Below are positions 1 through 6,977 of a stretch of 10,994 bases of DNA, piece by piece. Made by a program: the position numbers and the translations under genes. Origin of the DNA: Bacillota bacterium (GTDB taxonomy: Bacteria > Bacillota > Clostridia > Lachnospirales > Lachnospiraceae); NCBI GenBank assembly GCA_023435505.1, contig JAEYRR010000020.1:1-10994 (forward strand), given 5' to 3'. How positions within the stretch are numbered: position 1 is the first letter of the stretch; the number at the start of each line of letters is the position of its first letter. Below the pieces are notes generated by a model, which did not search any database, had not been told where the DNA came from, and was given only the letters and a program-made list of their open reading frames with translations.

Positions 1-14
1 GATTAGTTTAGTGT

Positions 15-40
15 GGTAGGGACCCTTAGGGGTCTCTACC
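15..40 (+). terminator. Hairpin, possible terminator of an upstream gene outside the window
   Basis: Arms 15-25 and 30-40 pair over 11 bp with one G-U wobble around the 4-base loop TTAG. The stem is GC-rich (GGTAGGGACCC on the 5' side). It is followed only by a weak T-rich stretch (TATCATGTTTT), so termination is plausible but not certain. No gene can be supported in positions 1-114, and no convincing promoter for the next gene is visible there. The upstream gene is outside the window; a response regulator partner for the kinase would be the usual expectation. Confidence 0.4.
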
Positions 41-114
41 TATCATGTTTTATACGTAAAGCTTTCTAACAAACAGAACGCTACATTATGACACTGCACC
101 AGAGATAGAAAGAG

Positions 115-1632
115 GTGTTTCTTATATTTGCATGGTTTAAAAAGTTTAAGAAATATATGAAGAGTATGCGAATACAGCTTTTTGTGGTTTTACTTTTAAT
201 CGGTTGTGTTCCTATGTCTATTTTTATCGAGCTTATTACTTCTCGATTTGAATCGAAAGCGATTGATTATCGGATCGAAGAGATCAATAGACGCCTAGAT
301 TTATTAGGGGACAAGATCTCCCAGAACAGAATCCTTTATGGAGAAGATAATCCTGATGTGACGACAGAGATTCGTATTATAGCAGAGCAATATAGTGGTC
401 GGGTGATACTAATAAATAGTAAGTGTAGAGTGTTACTGGACACCTATAGGCATGGTACTCAAGGTACCGCAACAACGATGCAGTACTATGTATCTGAACC
501 AGCCTTGTTGGCTATGAAAGGTGAAAGTAGTAGCCAGGTTTTAAAGGACTCTATTGAGATAGCAGTACCGATTACCACAAAGATTTCTGCTAATAGTACG
601 AACAATGAAATAACAGTAGTGTCCAATGCTAATAAATCAAATGAGTCAGATACTGTCATTCGCGGTGCAATGCTTGTGAAGGTATCTATTGATGATATAT
701 ATAAAACCATGTATTCTGTACATCAGAAAACATATTTGCTCATTGTTTTATTTGTACTTATAATGTTAATTTTTGCGGCCTGGTTTTCTTATCTGGTAAC
801 GAAGCCATTTAAAAAGATGATAACTAGTATAGACCATATCACTGAAACCTCATTTGATGATACGGTGTGTATCTCTGGCTATACAGAAGTGGAAAGTATG
901 GTGGACTCCTTTAATAAGATGATTGGAAGAATTCAGCATCTGGAAAGTTCTAGACAGGAATTCGTTAGTAATGTATCCCATGAACTGAAGACACCAATTA
1001 CGTCTATTAAAGTACTGGCAGATTCTCTGTTGATGCAGGAGAATGTAGAGCCTGAATTGTATCGAGAATTTCTGGTGGATATTACAGAAGAAATAGAACG
1101 TGAAAATGAGATTATCAATGATTTATTATCTCTGGTAAAACTGGATAGGACGTCCGGAGATATGAATATAAGCAGTGTAGATATTAACGAGCTGTTGGAG
1201 CAGATTTTAAAGAGGTTAAAACCAATTGCTACTACAAGAAATATAGAATTGATATTTGAAAGCTTCCGTCCTGTTATTGCGGAGGTAGATGAGGTTAAGC
1301 TTACACTGGCCATTACCAACCTGATCGAAAATGCCATAAAGTACAATTACGATGAGGGATGGGTAAGGGTTTCCTTAAATGCTGACCACAAGTTCTTTTA
1401 TATAAAAGTGTCAGATTCCGGTGTTGGAATACCTGAGGAATTACAGGACCATATCTTCGAACGTTTTTATAGGGTTGATAAGGCTAGATCCAGAGAAACA
1501 GGTGGAACCGGTTTGGGCTTGTCCATCACCCGTAATGCAATACTGATGCATCGGGGAGCAATTAAGGTATATAGTAAAGAGAAGGAAGGTACTACCTTCA
1601 CTGTCAGAATTCCATTGAATTATATCTCTTAG
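115..1632 (+). CDS. Membrane-bound sensor histidine kinase (HAMP, HisKA, HATPase_c)
   Basis: This is a two-component sensor kinase that would phosphorylate a response regulator, probably encoded just upstream of the window. Residues 20-41 form a first membrane helix. About 160 residues of extracytoplasmic sensor region follow, including an Asn/Ser-rich stretch near 160-175. Residues 206-228 form a second helix, followed by a HAMP linker. The H-box SNVSHELKTP carries the phospho-acceptor His289. The N-box has Asn406 (NLIENAIKYN), the G1 box is DSGVG (434-438), an F-box FERFYR follows, and the G2 box GGTGLGL is at 463-469. All catalytic motifs are intact, so it should be active; the architecture is of the PhoR/WalK/ResE type. 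The start is unsure. GTG at 115 is the first in-frame start after a stop at 106-108, but the best Shine-Dalgarno (AGAGGTG, 111-117) overlaps it. ATG at 157 (residue 15) keeps all domains but lacks an evident ribosome binding site. The signal sensed is unknown. Confidence 0.93.
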   Translation: MFLIFAWFKKFKKYMKSMRIQLFVVLLLIGCVPMSIFIELITSRFESKAIDYRIEEINRRLDLLGDKISQNRILYGEDNPDVTTEIRIIAEQYSGRVILINSKCRVLLDTYRHGTQGTATTMQYYVSEPALLAMKGESSSQVLKDSIEIAVPITTKISANSTNNEITVVSNANKSNESDTVIRGAMLVKVSIDDIYKTMYSVHQKTYLLIVLFVLIMLIFAAWFSYLVTKPFKKMITSIDHITETSFDDTVCISGYTEVESMVDSFNKMIGRIQHLESSRQEFVSNVSHELKTPITSIKVLADSLLMQENVEPELYREFLVDITEEIERENEIINDLLSLVKLDRTSGDMNISSVDINELLEQILKRLKPIATTRNIELIFESFRPVIAEVDEVKLTLAITNLIENAIKYNYDEGWVRVSLNADHKFFYIKVSDSGVGIPEELQDHIFERFYRVDKARSRETGGTGLGLSITRNAILMHRGAIKVYSKEKEGTTFTVRIPLNYIS

Positions 1633-1650
1633 TTGGCAAAGGAGACCTAT

Positions 1651-2574
1651 ATGAAGAAAAAACCGATCGTTATTCTACTGTTAGTAAGCCTTGTGTTAAT
1701 TTGCTCCTGTAGTAAAAAGGAAGAGACAGTAGAATCAAAATATTATATCTATTATATCAATAGTTCAGAAACAGGGCTTGTAAAACAGGCGTTTACCCCA
1801 AAAGATACAGATAATATGGAGCTTATTAAAGAGATGATAAAGGCTCTAGGGGAGACACCAAAGGATGTTACTTCTAAAAAGGCAATACCTGATGAAATCC
1901 ATATGCCAACCTATACAATACCAGAAGGTGGAATGGTCATTAGATTGAGTTTTGATAAAAGCTATAGTACCCTTAATGGAGCAAAAGAGACCTTGCACCG
2001 GGCTGCTATAGTTAAAACCCTTTGCCAGATACCGTCCGTTACCGGAGTGGAGTTCTATGTGGATGAGGTGGCGTTACAGGAGGATACTAAGGTGGTAGGA
2101 GTCATGACTTCTAATACCTTTATTGAAGGCAGTAATCATCAGACACAGCAAAACATTGTACTTTGTTATGCTAGCGAAGGTTACGATAAGCTAGTGGCGG
2201 TAGATGCCACTGCAGATTACAATGGCTCTACAACTTTGGAAAAAATAATTATGGACCAGCTGATTGAAGGACCTAGTAATATAAGCAATCTCAATCAGAC
2301 TCTCTACAGTGTAATTCCAAAGGGAACTGTCTGTAACAGTATTGTTACCATTGACTATTGCTGCTATGTTGATCTTAGTTCAGAATTTTTGCAGAAAATG
2401 GATAATGTCGATGATGAAATCATTATATATTCTATTGTCAATTCCTTGACTAGTCTACCTGCTGTCAATAAAGTTAAGTTTACCATTGATGGAGAAGAAG
2501 TATCAAACTATGGAACGGTTGATAATTTTGACCAGTATTTTGAGACAAATTATGATTTGATAAAAGAATCCTAG
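1651..2574 (+). CDS. Lipoprotein with two GerMN (spore germination/sporulation) domains
   Basis: The ATG at 1651 is chosen because AAAGGAG (1638-1644) lies six bases before it; the in-frame TTG at 1633 has no ribosome binding site of its own. The product is 307 residues. It begins with MKKK, a hydrophobic run to about residue 17, and a lipobox-like ICSC with Cys20 as the likely lipidated residue, so it should be anchored to the outer face of the membrane. Two GerMN-type domains follow, roughly 31-150 and 155-300; each has a YY/LCY strand opening, a helix with M..L/I-EG/LGE P, and a closing V..V.F.xD strand. This matches GerM-like proteins of endospore formers, although exact activity is unknown for the family. 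The kinase gene stops 18 bases upstream, so the two are very likely co-transcribed, suggesting that the lipoprotein modulates or is controlled by the kinase. Mycobacterial LpqB, which contains a GerMN domain, sits beside the MtrB kinase in a comparable way. Confidence 0.88.
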   Translation: MKKKPIVILLLVSLVLICSCSKKEETVESKYYIYYINSSETGLVKQAFTPKDTDNMELIKEMIKALGETPKDVTSKKAIPDEIHMPTYTIPEGGMVIRLSFDKSYSTLNGAKETLHRAAIVKTLCQIPSVTGVEFYVDEVALQEDTKVVGVMTSNTFIEGSNHQTQQNIVLCYASEGYDKLVAVDATADYNGSTTLEKIIMDQLIEGPSNISNLNQTLYSVIPKGTVCNSIVTIDYCCYVDLSSEFLQKMDNVDDEIIIYSIVNSLTSLPAVNKVKFTIDGEEVSNYGTVDNFDQYFETNYDLIKES

Positions 2575-2588
2575 TATGTGACTAGGTG

Positions 2589-2646
2589 AAAAGGTACCTC
2601 AGAGATTATTTTGACTATGATAAATAATAAACTGGAGGTACCTTTT
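2589..2646 (+). promoter_or_regulatory. 12-bp perfect inverted repeat covering the comEC ribosome binding site
   Basis: Arm 2589-2600 (AAAAGGTACCTC) is the exact reverse complement of arm 2635-2646 (GAGGTACCTTTT), with 34 bases between them. The 3' arm includes most of the only good Shine-Dalgarno for comEC (GGAGG, 2634-2638), and the TTG start is at 2649. In RNA the stem would hide the ribosome binding site. Because the stem is followed by TTTTATTT it could also act as a terminator or attenuator for transcripts of the kinase-lipoprotein pair, although the loop is long for a simple terminator. Each arm also contains its own 8-bp palindrome AGGTACCT, so a protein-binding site is a third possibility. 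Confidence 0.6.
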
Positions 2647-2648
2647 AT

Positions 2649-5066
2649 TTGATTAAACGACCGTTACTTCTTTTCTTGGCAACCTACGTCTTTGGTTGCC
2701 TGCTATATCAGTTACATTTTTTGATTTTACTTATTATTACTGTTGCAATGATTGGCTTTCTGATTCTTTATTGGATCAGACAATCCGGTAACCGACATGA
2801 TTATTTTCTGATAATCTTGCCACTTGTGTTTCTATTAGGGGCTATGCTTATGTGGAATCAAAGGCTTCCAGGGCCCATGGACCAGATGCTAGACCATTCT
2901 CCCCTTTACACAACCTGTGAAGGAACCGTTACTGATATTCTTAAAAAATCCGATTCTTATCAACTTCTCTTATCTGATGTATCGTATTATGATTCTCTTC
3001 TTAATCAAAATTCCAATCAAAATTACCATACCAATTCAAGAATTTATGTCTACATAAAGGAGGTTCCTACGCTGTCTATTGGATACAGAATCTCTGTTAC
3101 CGGTAAGCTATCGATGTTTACTGCCCCAACTAATCCTTGTCAGTTTGATGAGCGTTTCTATAACAAACTACAGAATATTGATTATCGTATGATGGCAATG
3201 GGGATTAAGGTGAAGGATTCTTCTGTTAGCTATATGGCGCAGCGATTTTATGAACTACGTAATAAGTTGAAAGAGGTATATGATAGCTTAGGTGATCCTA
3301 CTGCTTCTGTCCTAAATGCAATGCTATTAGGGGATACAAAAAACCTGGAGCCTGAGATCAAAGAATTATATCAGGCAGCAGGAATCAGCCATGTGATTAG
3401 TATCTCAGGAATGCACATCACGTTATTGGGTATGGCTATCTTTTCTCTGGTGTCTAGACTTCTTGGACGGAAATGGGCCACAGGGGCAACAGTACTGTTT
3501 ATCCTATTTTACGGAATACTAACCGGTTTTAGTGTATCCACAAATCGAGCTGTTGTGATGATGGTCATTTTTCTTGGCGCAGGGATAGTGGGAAGGACCT
3601 ATGATCTTCTTTCAGGCATTGCTTTAAGTGCGCTGTATATTTTACTACAGGAGCCTATGCAGCTCTATAACATGGGGTTCCTATTATCTTATGGTGCAAT
3701 CCTTGGAATTGGAGTTAGCTATCCCTGCCTTATGACTTTGCTTCCAGTAGATGAGTGGAAGAAAAGGGGAGATATGAAGAGTCTCTCCATTGTTTCTAAA
3801 CAGGGGAAGCAGTTATATAAAATCAGTATTTTAGTGAAATGCAGGATAGCACAGCTGCTTGCCTTTCAATTTGCCATTCAATCTGTGTTGCTCCCCATAC
3901 TGTTACTTAGCTTCTATCGCATTCCTACCTATGCAGTTCTTATGAATCTACTTGTCGTTCCGATGATGGATTATGTCATTGTATTTGGTCTTCCTGCTGG
4001 GGTTCTGGGCTGTATTTCACTTACTCTGGGCCGTTTCTTTCTGGCATCCACTCTTTATATCATCGATTTCTGTAATCGAATCTGTAACCTGACATATCAT
4101 CTTCCGATGTTTTATTATGTAGCAGGAAAACCGAATCAACTGGAATTGTTAGTATATGGACTTTTGACTATTATAGGGTTGTTTTTTGTTGGAAAAGGAA
4201 AAAGGAGAGGGGTTTTATGCATGGTTTGCGCTATGGCTGTGGTACTTGTCCGATTTCCACAGAAAGGAATGCTTGTGGTGACTGCTCTGGATGTGGGACA
4301 GGGAGATTGCTTTGTTCTGAAAACGCCAAAGAGCCATGTTTTTCTTATTGATGGAGGAAGTTCTGATGTCAGCGACGTTGGTACGTACCGAATACTTCCC
4401 TTCCTTTATTCTTCAGGTATCAATAAGGTGGATTATTTATTTGTGACCCATTGTGACAATGACCATATTTCAGGAGTACTTACGCTTCTAGAAGCTTCTA
4501 AAAAGGGGGAATGCCAAGTTGGACAGTTAGTATTACCTCAGACCTCTTATGAGGATGAAAACTATGAGAATCTTATGTCAGTGGCGAAGGAATGTGGCGT
4601 CCCTGTAATTAAGTTAAAGAGAGGGGATTATTTAATGGATGGAGAATTAAGGATTGATTGTCTTCATCCAACCATAGAGTATAATCCGGTCTCTGCCAAT
4701 GACTATTCCCTAATTCTCTCCGTAAGTTTCAGAGAGTTTGATATGCTCTTTAGTGGTGATATAGGGCTTGAGGGAGAGGAGTATATGAGAAAGCAGGGAG
4801 AACTAAAGCAGTATGATGTGTTAAAGGTAGCCCACCACGGTTCTAAAAATTCTACCAGTTTGAACTTTTTGCTACAGATCTCACCACAGATTGGGCTTAT
4901 TAGCTGTAGTGAAAGCAATAGTTATGGACATCCTCATAAGGAACTGCTTGACAGACTTAAGACCGTGGGATGTCAGTATTATATTACAAAAGACAGCGGA
5001 GCTGTGACAATCAAAACAGATGGAGATAAGCTCTGGGCAAAGGAGTACTGTGATACCAGGTACTAA
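2649..5066 (+). CDS. comEC: ComEC, DNA-uptake channel of natural transformation
   Basis: ComEC forms the inner-membrane channel through which single-stranded DNA enters during transformation, and its metallo-beta-lactamase-like part is thought to degrade the non-entering strand. The 805-residue length fits full-length ComEC (B. subtilis about 780). The N-terminus has two membrane helices and a DUF4131-type soluble domain (about 25-190). The multi-pass Competence domain (about 200-480) carries the signature HVISISGMH at 248-256. The C-terminal lactamase-like domain has LDVGQGD (547-553), DGG (568-570), the metal motif THCDNDH (His601, Asp603, Asp605, His606), SGD (702-704) and HHG (729-731), so the nuclease-like site appears intact. 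TTG at 2649 is the first possible in-frame start after a stop at 2628-2630, ten bases after GGAGG. The next Met lies beyond the first membrane helix. A TTG start with a sequestered ribosome binding site suggests low or controlled expression. No comEA or comEB is in view. Confidence 0.96.
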   Translation: MIKRPLLLFLATYVFGCLLYQLHFLILLIITVAMIGFLILYWIRQSGNRHDYFLIILPLVFLLGAMLMWNQRLPGPMDQMLDHSPLYTTCEGTVTDILKKSDSYQLLLSDVSYYDSLLNQNSNQNYHTNSRIYVYIKEVPTLSIGYRISVTGKLSMFTAPTNPCQFDERFYNKLQNIDYRMMAMGIKVKDSSVSYMAQRFYELRNKLKEVYDSLGDPTASVLNAMLLGDTKNLEPEIKELYQAAGISHVISISGMHITLLGMAIFSLVSRLLGRKWATGATVLFILFYGILTGFSVSTNRAVVMMVIFLGAGIVGRTYDLLSGIALSALYILLQEPMQLYNMGFLLSYGAILGIGVSYPCLMTLLPVDEWKKRGDMKSLSIVSKQGKQLYKISILVKCRIAQLLAFQFAIQSVLLPILLLSFYRIPTYAVLMNLLVVPMMDYVIVFGLPAGVLGCISLTLGRFFLASTLYIIDFCNRICNLTYHLPMFYYVAGKPNQLELLVYGLLTIIGLFFVGKGKRRGVLCMVCAMAVVLVRFPQKGMLVVTALDVGQGDCFVLKTPKSHVFLIDGGSSDVSDVGTYRILPFLYSSGINKVDYLFVTHCDNDHISGVLTLLEASKKGECQVGQLVLPQTSYEDENYENLMSVAKECGVPVIKLKRGDYLMDGELRIDCLHPTIEYNPVSANDYSLILSVSFREFDMLFSGDIGLEGEEYMRKQGELKQYDVLKVAHHGSKNSTSLNFLLQISPQIGLISCSESNSYGHPHKELLDRLKTVGCQYYITKDSGAVTIKTDGDKLWAKEYCDTRY

Positions 5067-5174
5067 GCGCGCGGTGGGGCAGTTTAATACTACGTAACCA
5101 TACAGTTTTAAGGATGTAGGCAAGGGAGATAAGTGTAAAACATATGGAAGAGCAGGATTTGTAGAAAAATAATC

Positions 5175-5203
5175 TTGATAAATCCTTTACGATTAGGTAC
5201 AAT
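5175..5203 (+). promoter_or_regulatory. Predicted sigma-A-type promoter for holA
   Basis: A -35 box TTGATA (5175-5180) and a -10 box TACAAT (5198-5203) are separated by exactly 17 bases, and each differs from consensus at one position. The start of transcription would be near 5209-5211, giving a leader of about 60 bases before the holA ATG. It lies about 110 bases after the comEC stop, so holA has a source of transcription separate from comEC. The rest of the 203-base gap 5067-5269 shows no supportable gene. Confidence 0.6.
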
Positions 5204-5205
5204 AA

Positions 5206-5233
5206 ACCATGGTACAGAAACCTGTACCATGGT
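5206..5233 (+). promoter_or_regulatory. Perfect 12-bp dyad at the expected holA transcription start
   Basis: Arms 5206-5217 (ACCATGGTACAG) and 5222-5233 (CTGTACCATGGT) are exact reverse complements around the 4-base loop AAAC. The dyad begins three bases after the predicted -10 box, so it spans the +1 region. It could be an operator, a stabilising hairpin at the mRNA 5' end, or a terminator for comEC read-through (followed by the imperfect T-rich GTTTAAGGTTTT). The sequence does not decide between these. Confidence 0.6.
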
Positions 5234-5269
5234 GTTTAAGGTTTTGCACTGTGAAAAGGTAAGGTATAT

Positions 5270-6244
5270 ATGCAGGTTATTAATAGTCATATAAAAACTA
5301 AACAATTTAAACCGGTGTATCTGCTGTATGGTTCGGAGGATTATTTGAAGAAACAGTACAAGCAGAAGCTAAAGGTTGCCCTTTTGGATGGGAGTGATGA
5401 GATGAATTATTCCTATTTTGAGGGCAAGGATATTGAAGTTGACAAAATCATAGGTTTTGCAGATACCCTTCCTTTTTTCGCTGAAAGAAGAGTTGTCATT
5501 GTTGAAAACAGTGGTCTCTTTAAATCTACCTCAGATCTAGCAGAGTATTTGCCTAATATGCCAGATACGACAGTGCTGGTATTTGTGGAAAATGAGATTG
5601 ATAAGCGTAATAAGCTTTATAAAGCAGTGACAAAGCTTGGTGTTGTGTCAGAAATGAACGGCATGGACGAGAAAAGTTTAAAGGTCTGGATTGCCTCCCG
5701 TCTGAAAAATGATGGGAAGAAAATCACGGAGCAGACCGTAAACTATTTCCTTAATAAGACCGGCTCTGATATGGAGACCATTAATTCAGAGTTAGAGAAA
5801 TTAATCTGTTATGGATTGGATCACGAGGTCATTACCAATGAAGATGTAGATGAGGTGGTAACGGTTCAGATTACCAATCAGATATTTGCCATGATTGATG
5901 CCATTGGTAGTAAGAAGCAAAGAGTAGCACTTCAGTTGTATTATGACTTACTGGCTCTAAAGGAAAAGCCTATGACCATACTGTATCTGATTACCAGACA
6001 TTTTAATATCCTACTTCAGGTTAAAGAATTAGCTGTCTTGCATTATGACAATGGTTCTATAGCAAAAAAAGTAGGAATTCCTCCGTTTGCAGTTGGGAAA
6101 TATCTGGCTCAGGGAAGGAACTTTAGCAATGATATCCTGATGCAGGCGTTACGTACATCTGTGGATATTGAAGAACAGGTAAAAACAGGACGCCTGAATG
6201 AAAAAATAGGGGTTGAACTGTTAATTGTACAATTCAGCAGCTAA
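5270..6244 (+). CDS. holA: DNA polymerase III delta subunit (clamp loader)
   Basis: The delta subunit opens the beta sliding clamp and is part of the clamp-loader complex at the replication fork in the cytoplasm. The 324-residue product has the family N-terminus (KPVYLLYGSEDYL, residues 14-26) followed by an AAA+-like domain without a Walker A motif, as expected for delta. A middle lid region contains the family-like segment DMETINSELEKL (about 167-178). The all-helical C-terminal collar domain (about 205-324) includes IFAMIDAIGSKK and a helix with KPMTILYLITRHF. Length is normal (family about 330-345). ATG at 5270 has AAGG (5261-5264) five bases upstream and AAAAGG just before that. It follows comEC, the common order in Firmicutes, but has its own predicted promoter. 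The tRNA-Ser gene begins 14 bases after its stop, so both probably share transcripts. Confidence 0.95.
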   Translation: MQVINSHIKTKQFKPVYLLYGSEDYLKKQYKQKLKVALLDGSDEMNYSYFEGKDIEVDKIIGFADTLPFFAERRVVIVENSGLFKSTSDLAEYLPNMPDTTVLVFVENEIDKRNKLYKAVTKLGVVSEMNGMDEKSLKVWIASRLKNDGKKITEQTVNYFLNKTGSDMETINSELEKLICYGLDHEVITNEDVDEVVTVQITNQIFAMIDAIGSKKQRVALQLYYDLLALKEKPMTILYLITRHFNILLQVKELAVLHYDNGSIAKKVGIPPFAVGKYLAQGRNFSNDILMQALRTSVDIEEQVKTGRLNEKIGVELLIVQFSS

Positions 6245-6258
6245 CAAAGCTGCAATAG

Positions 6259-6346
6259 GGAGACGTATCGAAGTGGCCATAACGAGCTTGACTCGAAATC
6301 AAGTTGTCGGGTAACCGGCACGTGGGTTCGAATCCCACCGTCTCCG
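6259..6346 (+). tRNA. tRNA-Ser, anticodon CGA
   Basis: An 88-base type II tRNA. Acceptor strands GGAGACG (6259-6265) and CGTCTCC (6339-6345) pair fully, with G6346 as discriminator base. The anticodon stem CTTGA/TCAAG encloses the 7-base loop CTCGAAA, giving anticodon CGA (6294-6296), which reads UCG serine codons. The long variable arm (TGTCGG-GTAA-CCGGCA) is the hallmark of serine tRNAs, and the T arm GTGGG-TTCGAAT-CCCAC is canonical. CCA is not encoded. No clear promoter fits in the 14 bases between the holA stop and the tRNA. Confidence 0.97.
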
Positions 6347-6350
6347 TTCT

Positions 6351-6384
6351 AAGTCTCAGTATTTACTGGGACTTTTTTATTTTG
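6351..6384 (+). terminator. Rho-independent terminator after holA and tRNA-Ser
   Basis: Arms 6351-6360 (AAGTCTCAGT) and 6365-6374 (ACTGGGACTT) form a 10-bp stem with one U-G pair and the loop ATTT. A T-rich tail (TTTTATTTT) follows directly. It begins five bases after the tRNA and most likely ends the holA-tRNA transcript. Confidence 0.88.
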
Positions 6385-6431
6385 TGTTGCAAAAGGCAAG
6401 AACTCTACAAAGCTCCCTCATACTTGGCCGA

Positions 6432-6463
6432 TAAAATACCCCGGAACTTAATTGCTCCGGGGT
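6432..6463 (-). terminator. Terminator of the leftward DUF4352 gene
   Basis: Arms 6438-6445 (ACCCCGGA) and 6456-6463 (TCCGGGGT) form a perfect 8-bp GC-rich stem with a 10-base loop. Read on the - strand, the stem is followed by ATTTTAT, and it lies nine bases beyond the stop of the - strand gene. The + strand side also has some T residues (TTTATT), so it may act in both directions. Confidence 0.65.
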
Positions 6464-6471
6464 TTATTGAT

Positions 6472-6852
6472 TTATTTGGAATAGATAAATTCAATATTTT
6501 TAGATGACCATACATCTATTTTTACATTAATCTCAAATTGCTTATAATTTGCTGGAACTTCATATCCAACAACACCCTTCATTTTTTTCCCCGGTGCGAT
6601 TGTTCCATCAAGTTGTTGCTCGTTCTCTTTATCAATCAATGCAGATAGACTTAATGAAGTAGCAAATCCATCTTGATAAGCATCAAATGACATTAAAGAA
6701 CTAATGGCTAACTCTTTATCACTATTATTTTCTATTGTAAAATTAGCCAATAAGAATACGTTCCCATCTTCTGGTTTGTTAAACTCGCTGCCTTTAGATT
6801 CTGATACTTTGTTTAAAGTAACAATCACGTCTTTATACTCTTTTTTTGTCAA
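6472..6852 (-). CDS. DUF4352-domain protein without an export signal, probably 5'-truncated
   Basis: The product of about 126 residues matches the DUF4352 immunoglobulin-like domain found in many Firmicute lipoproteins. It has the strands VIVTLNKV, NVFLLANFTIENNSDKE and SLMSFDAYQDG, then LDGTIAPGKKMKGVVGYEVP and a closing WSSKNIEF. Function is unknown; family members are normally exported. Here the domain begins almost at the first residue, and the in-frame sequence upstream reaches a stop within a few codons, so the usual signal peptide and low-complexity linker are missing. The TTG at 6852 is preferred because AAAGGTG lies six bases before it on the - strand; a GTG at 6861 overlaps that same site. 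It is the only gene here on the - strand and lies between a tRNA and an unrelated transporter unit, in an AT-rich stretch. It may be a remnant of a larger lipoprotein gene rather than a working gene. Domain identity is fairly sure, expression is not. Confidence 0.6.
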   Translation of the reverse strand: MTKKEYKDVIVTLNKVSESKGSEFNKPEDGNVFLLANFTIENNSDKELAISSLMSFDAYQDGFATSLSLSALIDKENEQQLDGTIAPGKKMKGVVGYEVPANYKQFEINVKIDVWSSKNIEFIYSK

Positions 6853-6879
6853 ATATAACACCTTTAGCTCAAATTATGT

Positions 6880-6895
6880 TAAAAATTAATTTTTA
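6880..6895. repeat. 16-bp perfect AT palindrome between divergent genes
   Basis: TAAAAATTAATTTTTA reads the same on both strands. It lies between the - strand DUF4352 gene and the OPT promoter, ending seven bases before the predicted -35 box. It could be an upstream activator or repressor site or merely an AT-rich chance palindrome. Confidence 0.4.
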
Positions 6896-6902
6896 GTAGC
6901 AC

Positions 6903-6931
6903 TTGAATCTTTTAATGATTTAAAGTAAAAT
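6903..6931 (+). promoter_or_regulatory. Predicted sigma-A-type promoter for the OPT transporter unit
   Basis: TTGAAT (6903-6908) and TAAAAT (6926-6931) are spaced by 17 bases, with transcription expected to begin near 6938. This leaves a leader of about 40 bases with a strong ribosome binding site AAAGGAG (6965-6971) six bases before the ATG. Confidence 0.5.
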
Positions 6932-6977
6932 AGTCATGTCTCTTTGAGTCGAAAAAAACAGAAAAAAGGAGAAAAAA

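Noticed and set aside
2611..2630. TTGACT followed by TAAATAATAA as a promoter for comEC
   Set aside because: The AT-rich block is only a few bases from the -35-like box, and a 17-base spacing falls on the ribosome binding site, so the boxes do not fit.
5011..5305. Two overlapping open frames on the - strand in the comEC-holA gap
   Set aside because: They run antisense to the comEC end, the holA promoter and the dyad, overlap each other, and have no family resemblance.
6223..6234. Palindrome AATTGTACAATT at the 3' end of holA as a tRNA promoter or operator
   Set aside because: It codes for part of the normal holA C-terminus, and no -35/-10 pair of suitable spacing is present.
6304..6507. Open frame of 67 codons on the + strand across the tRNA-Ser 3' half and the terminators
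   Set aside because: It starts inside the tRNA, has no ribosome binding site, and crosses two hairpins; it is a chance reading.
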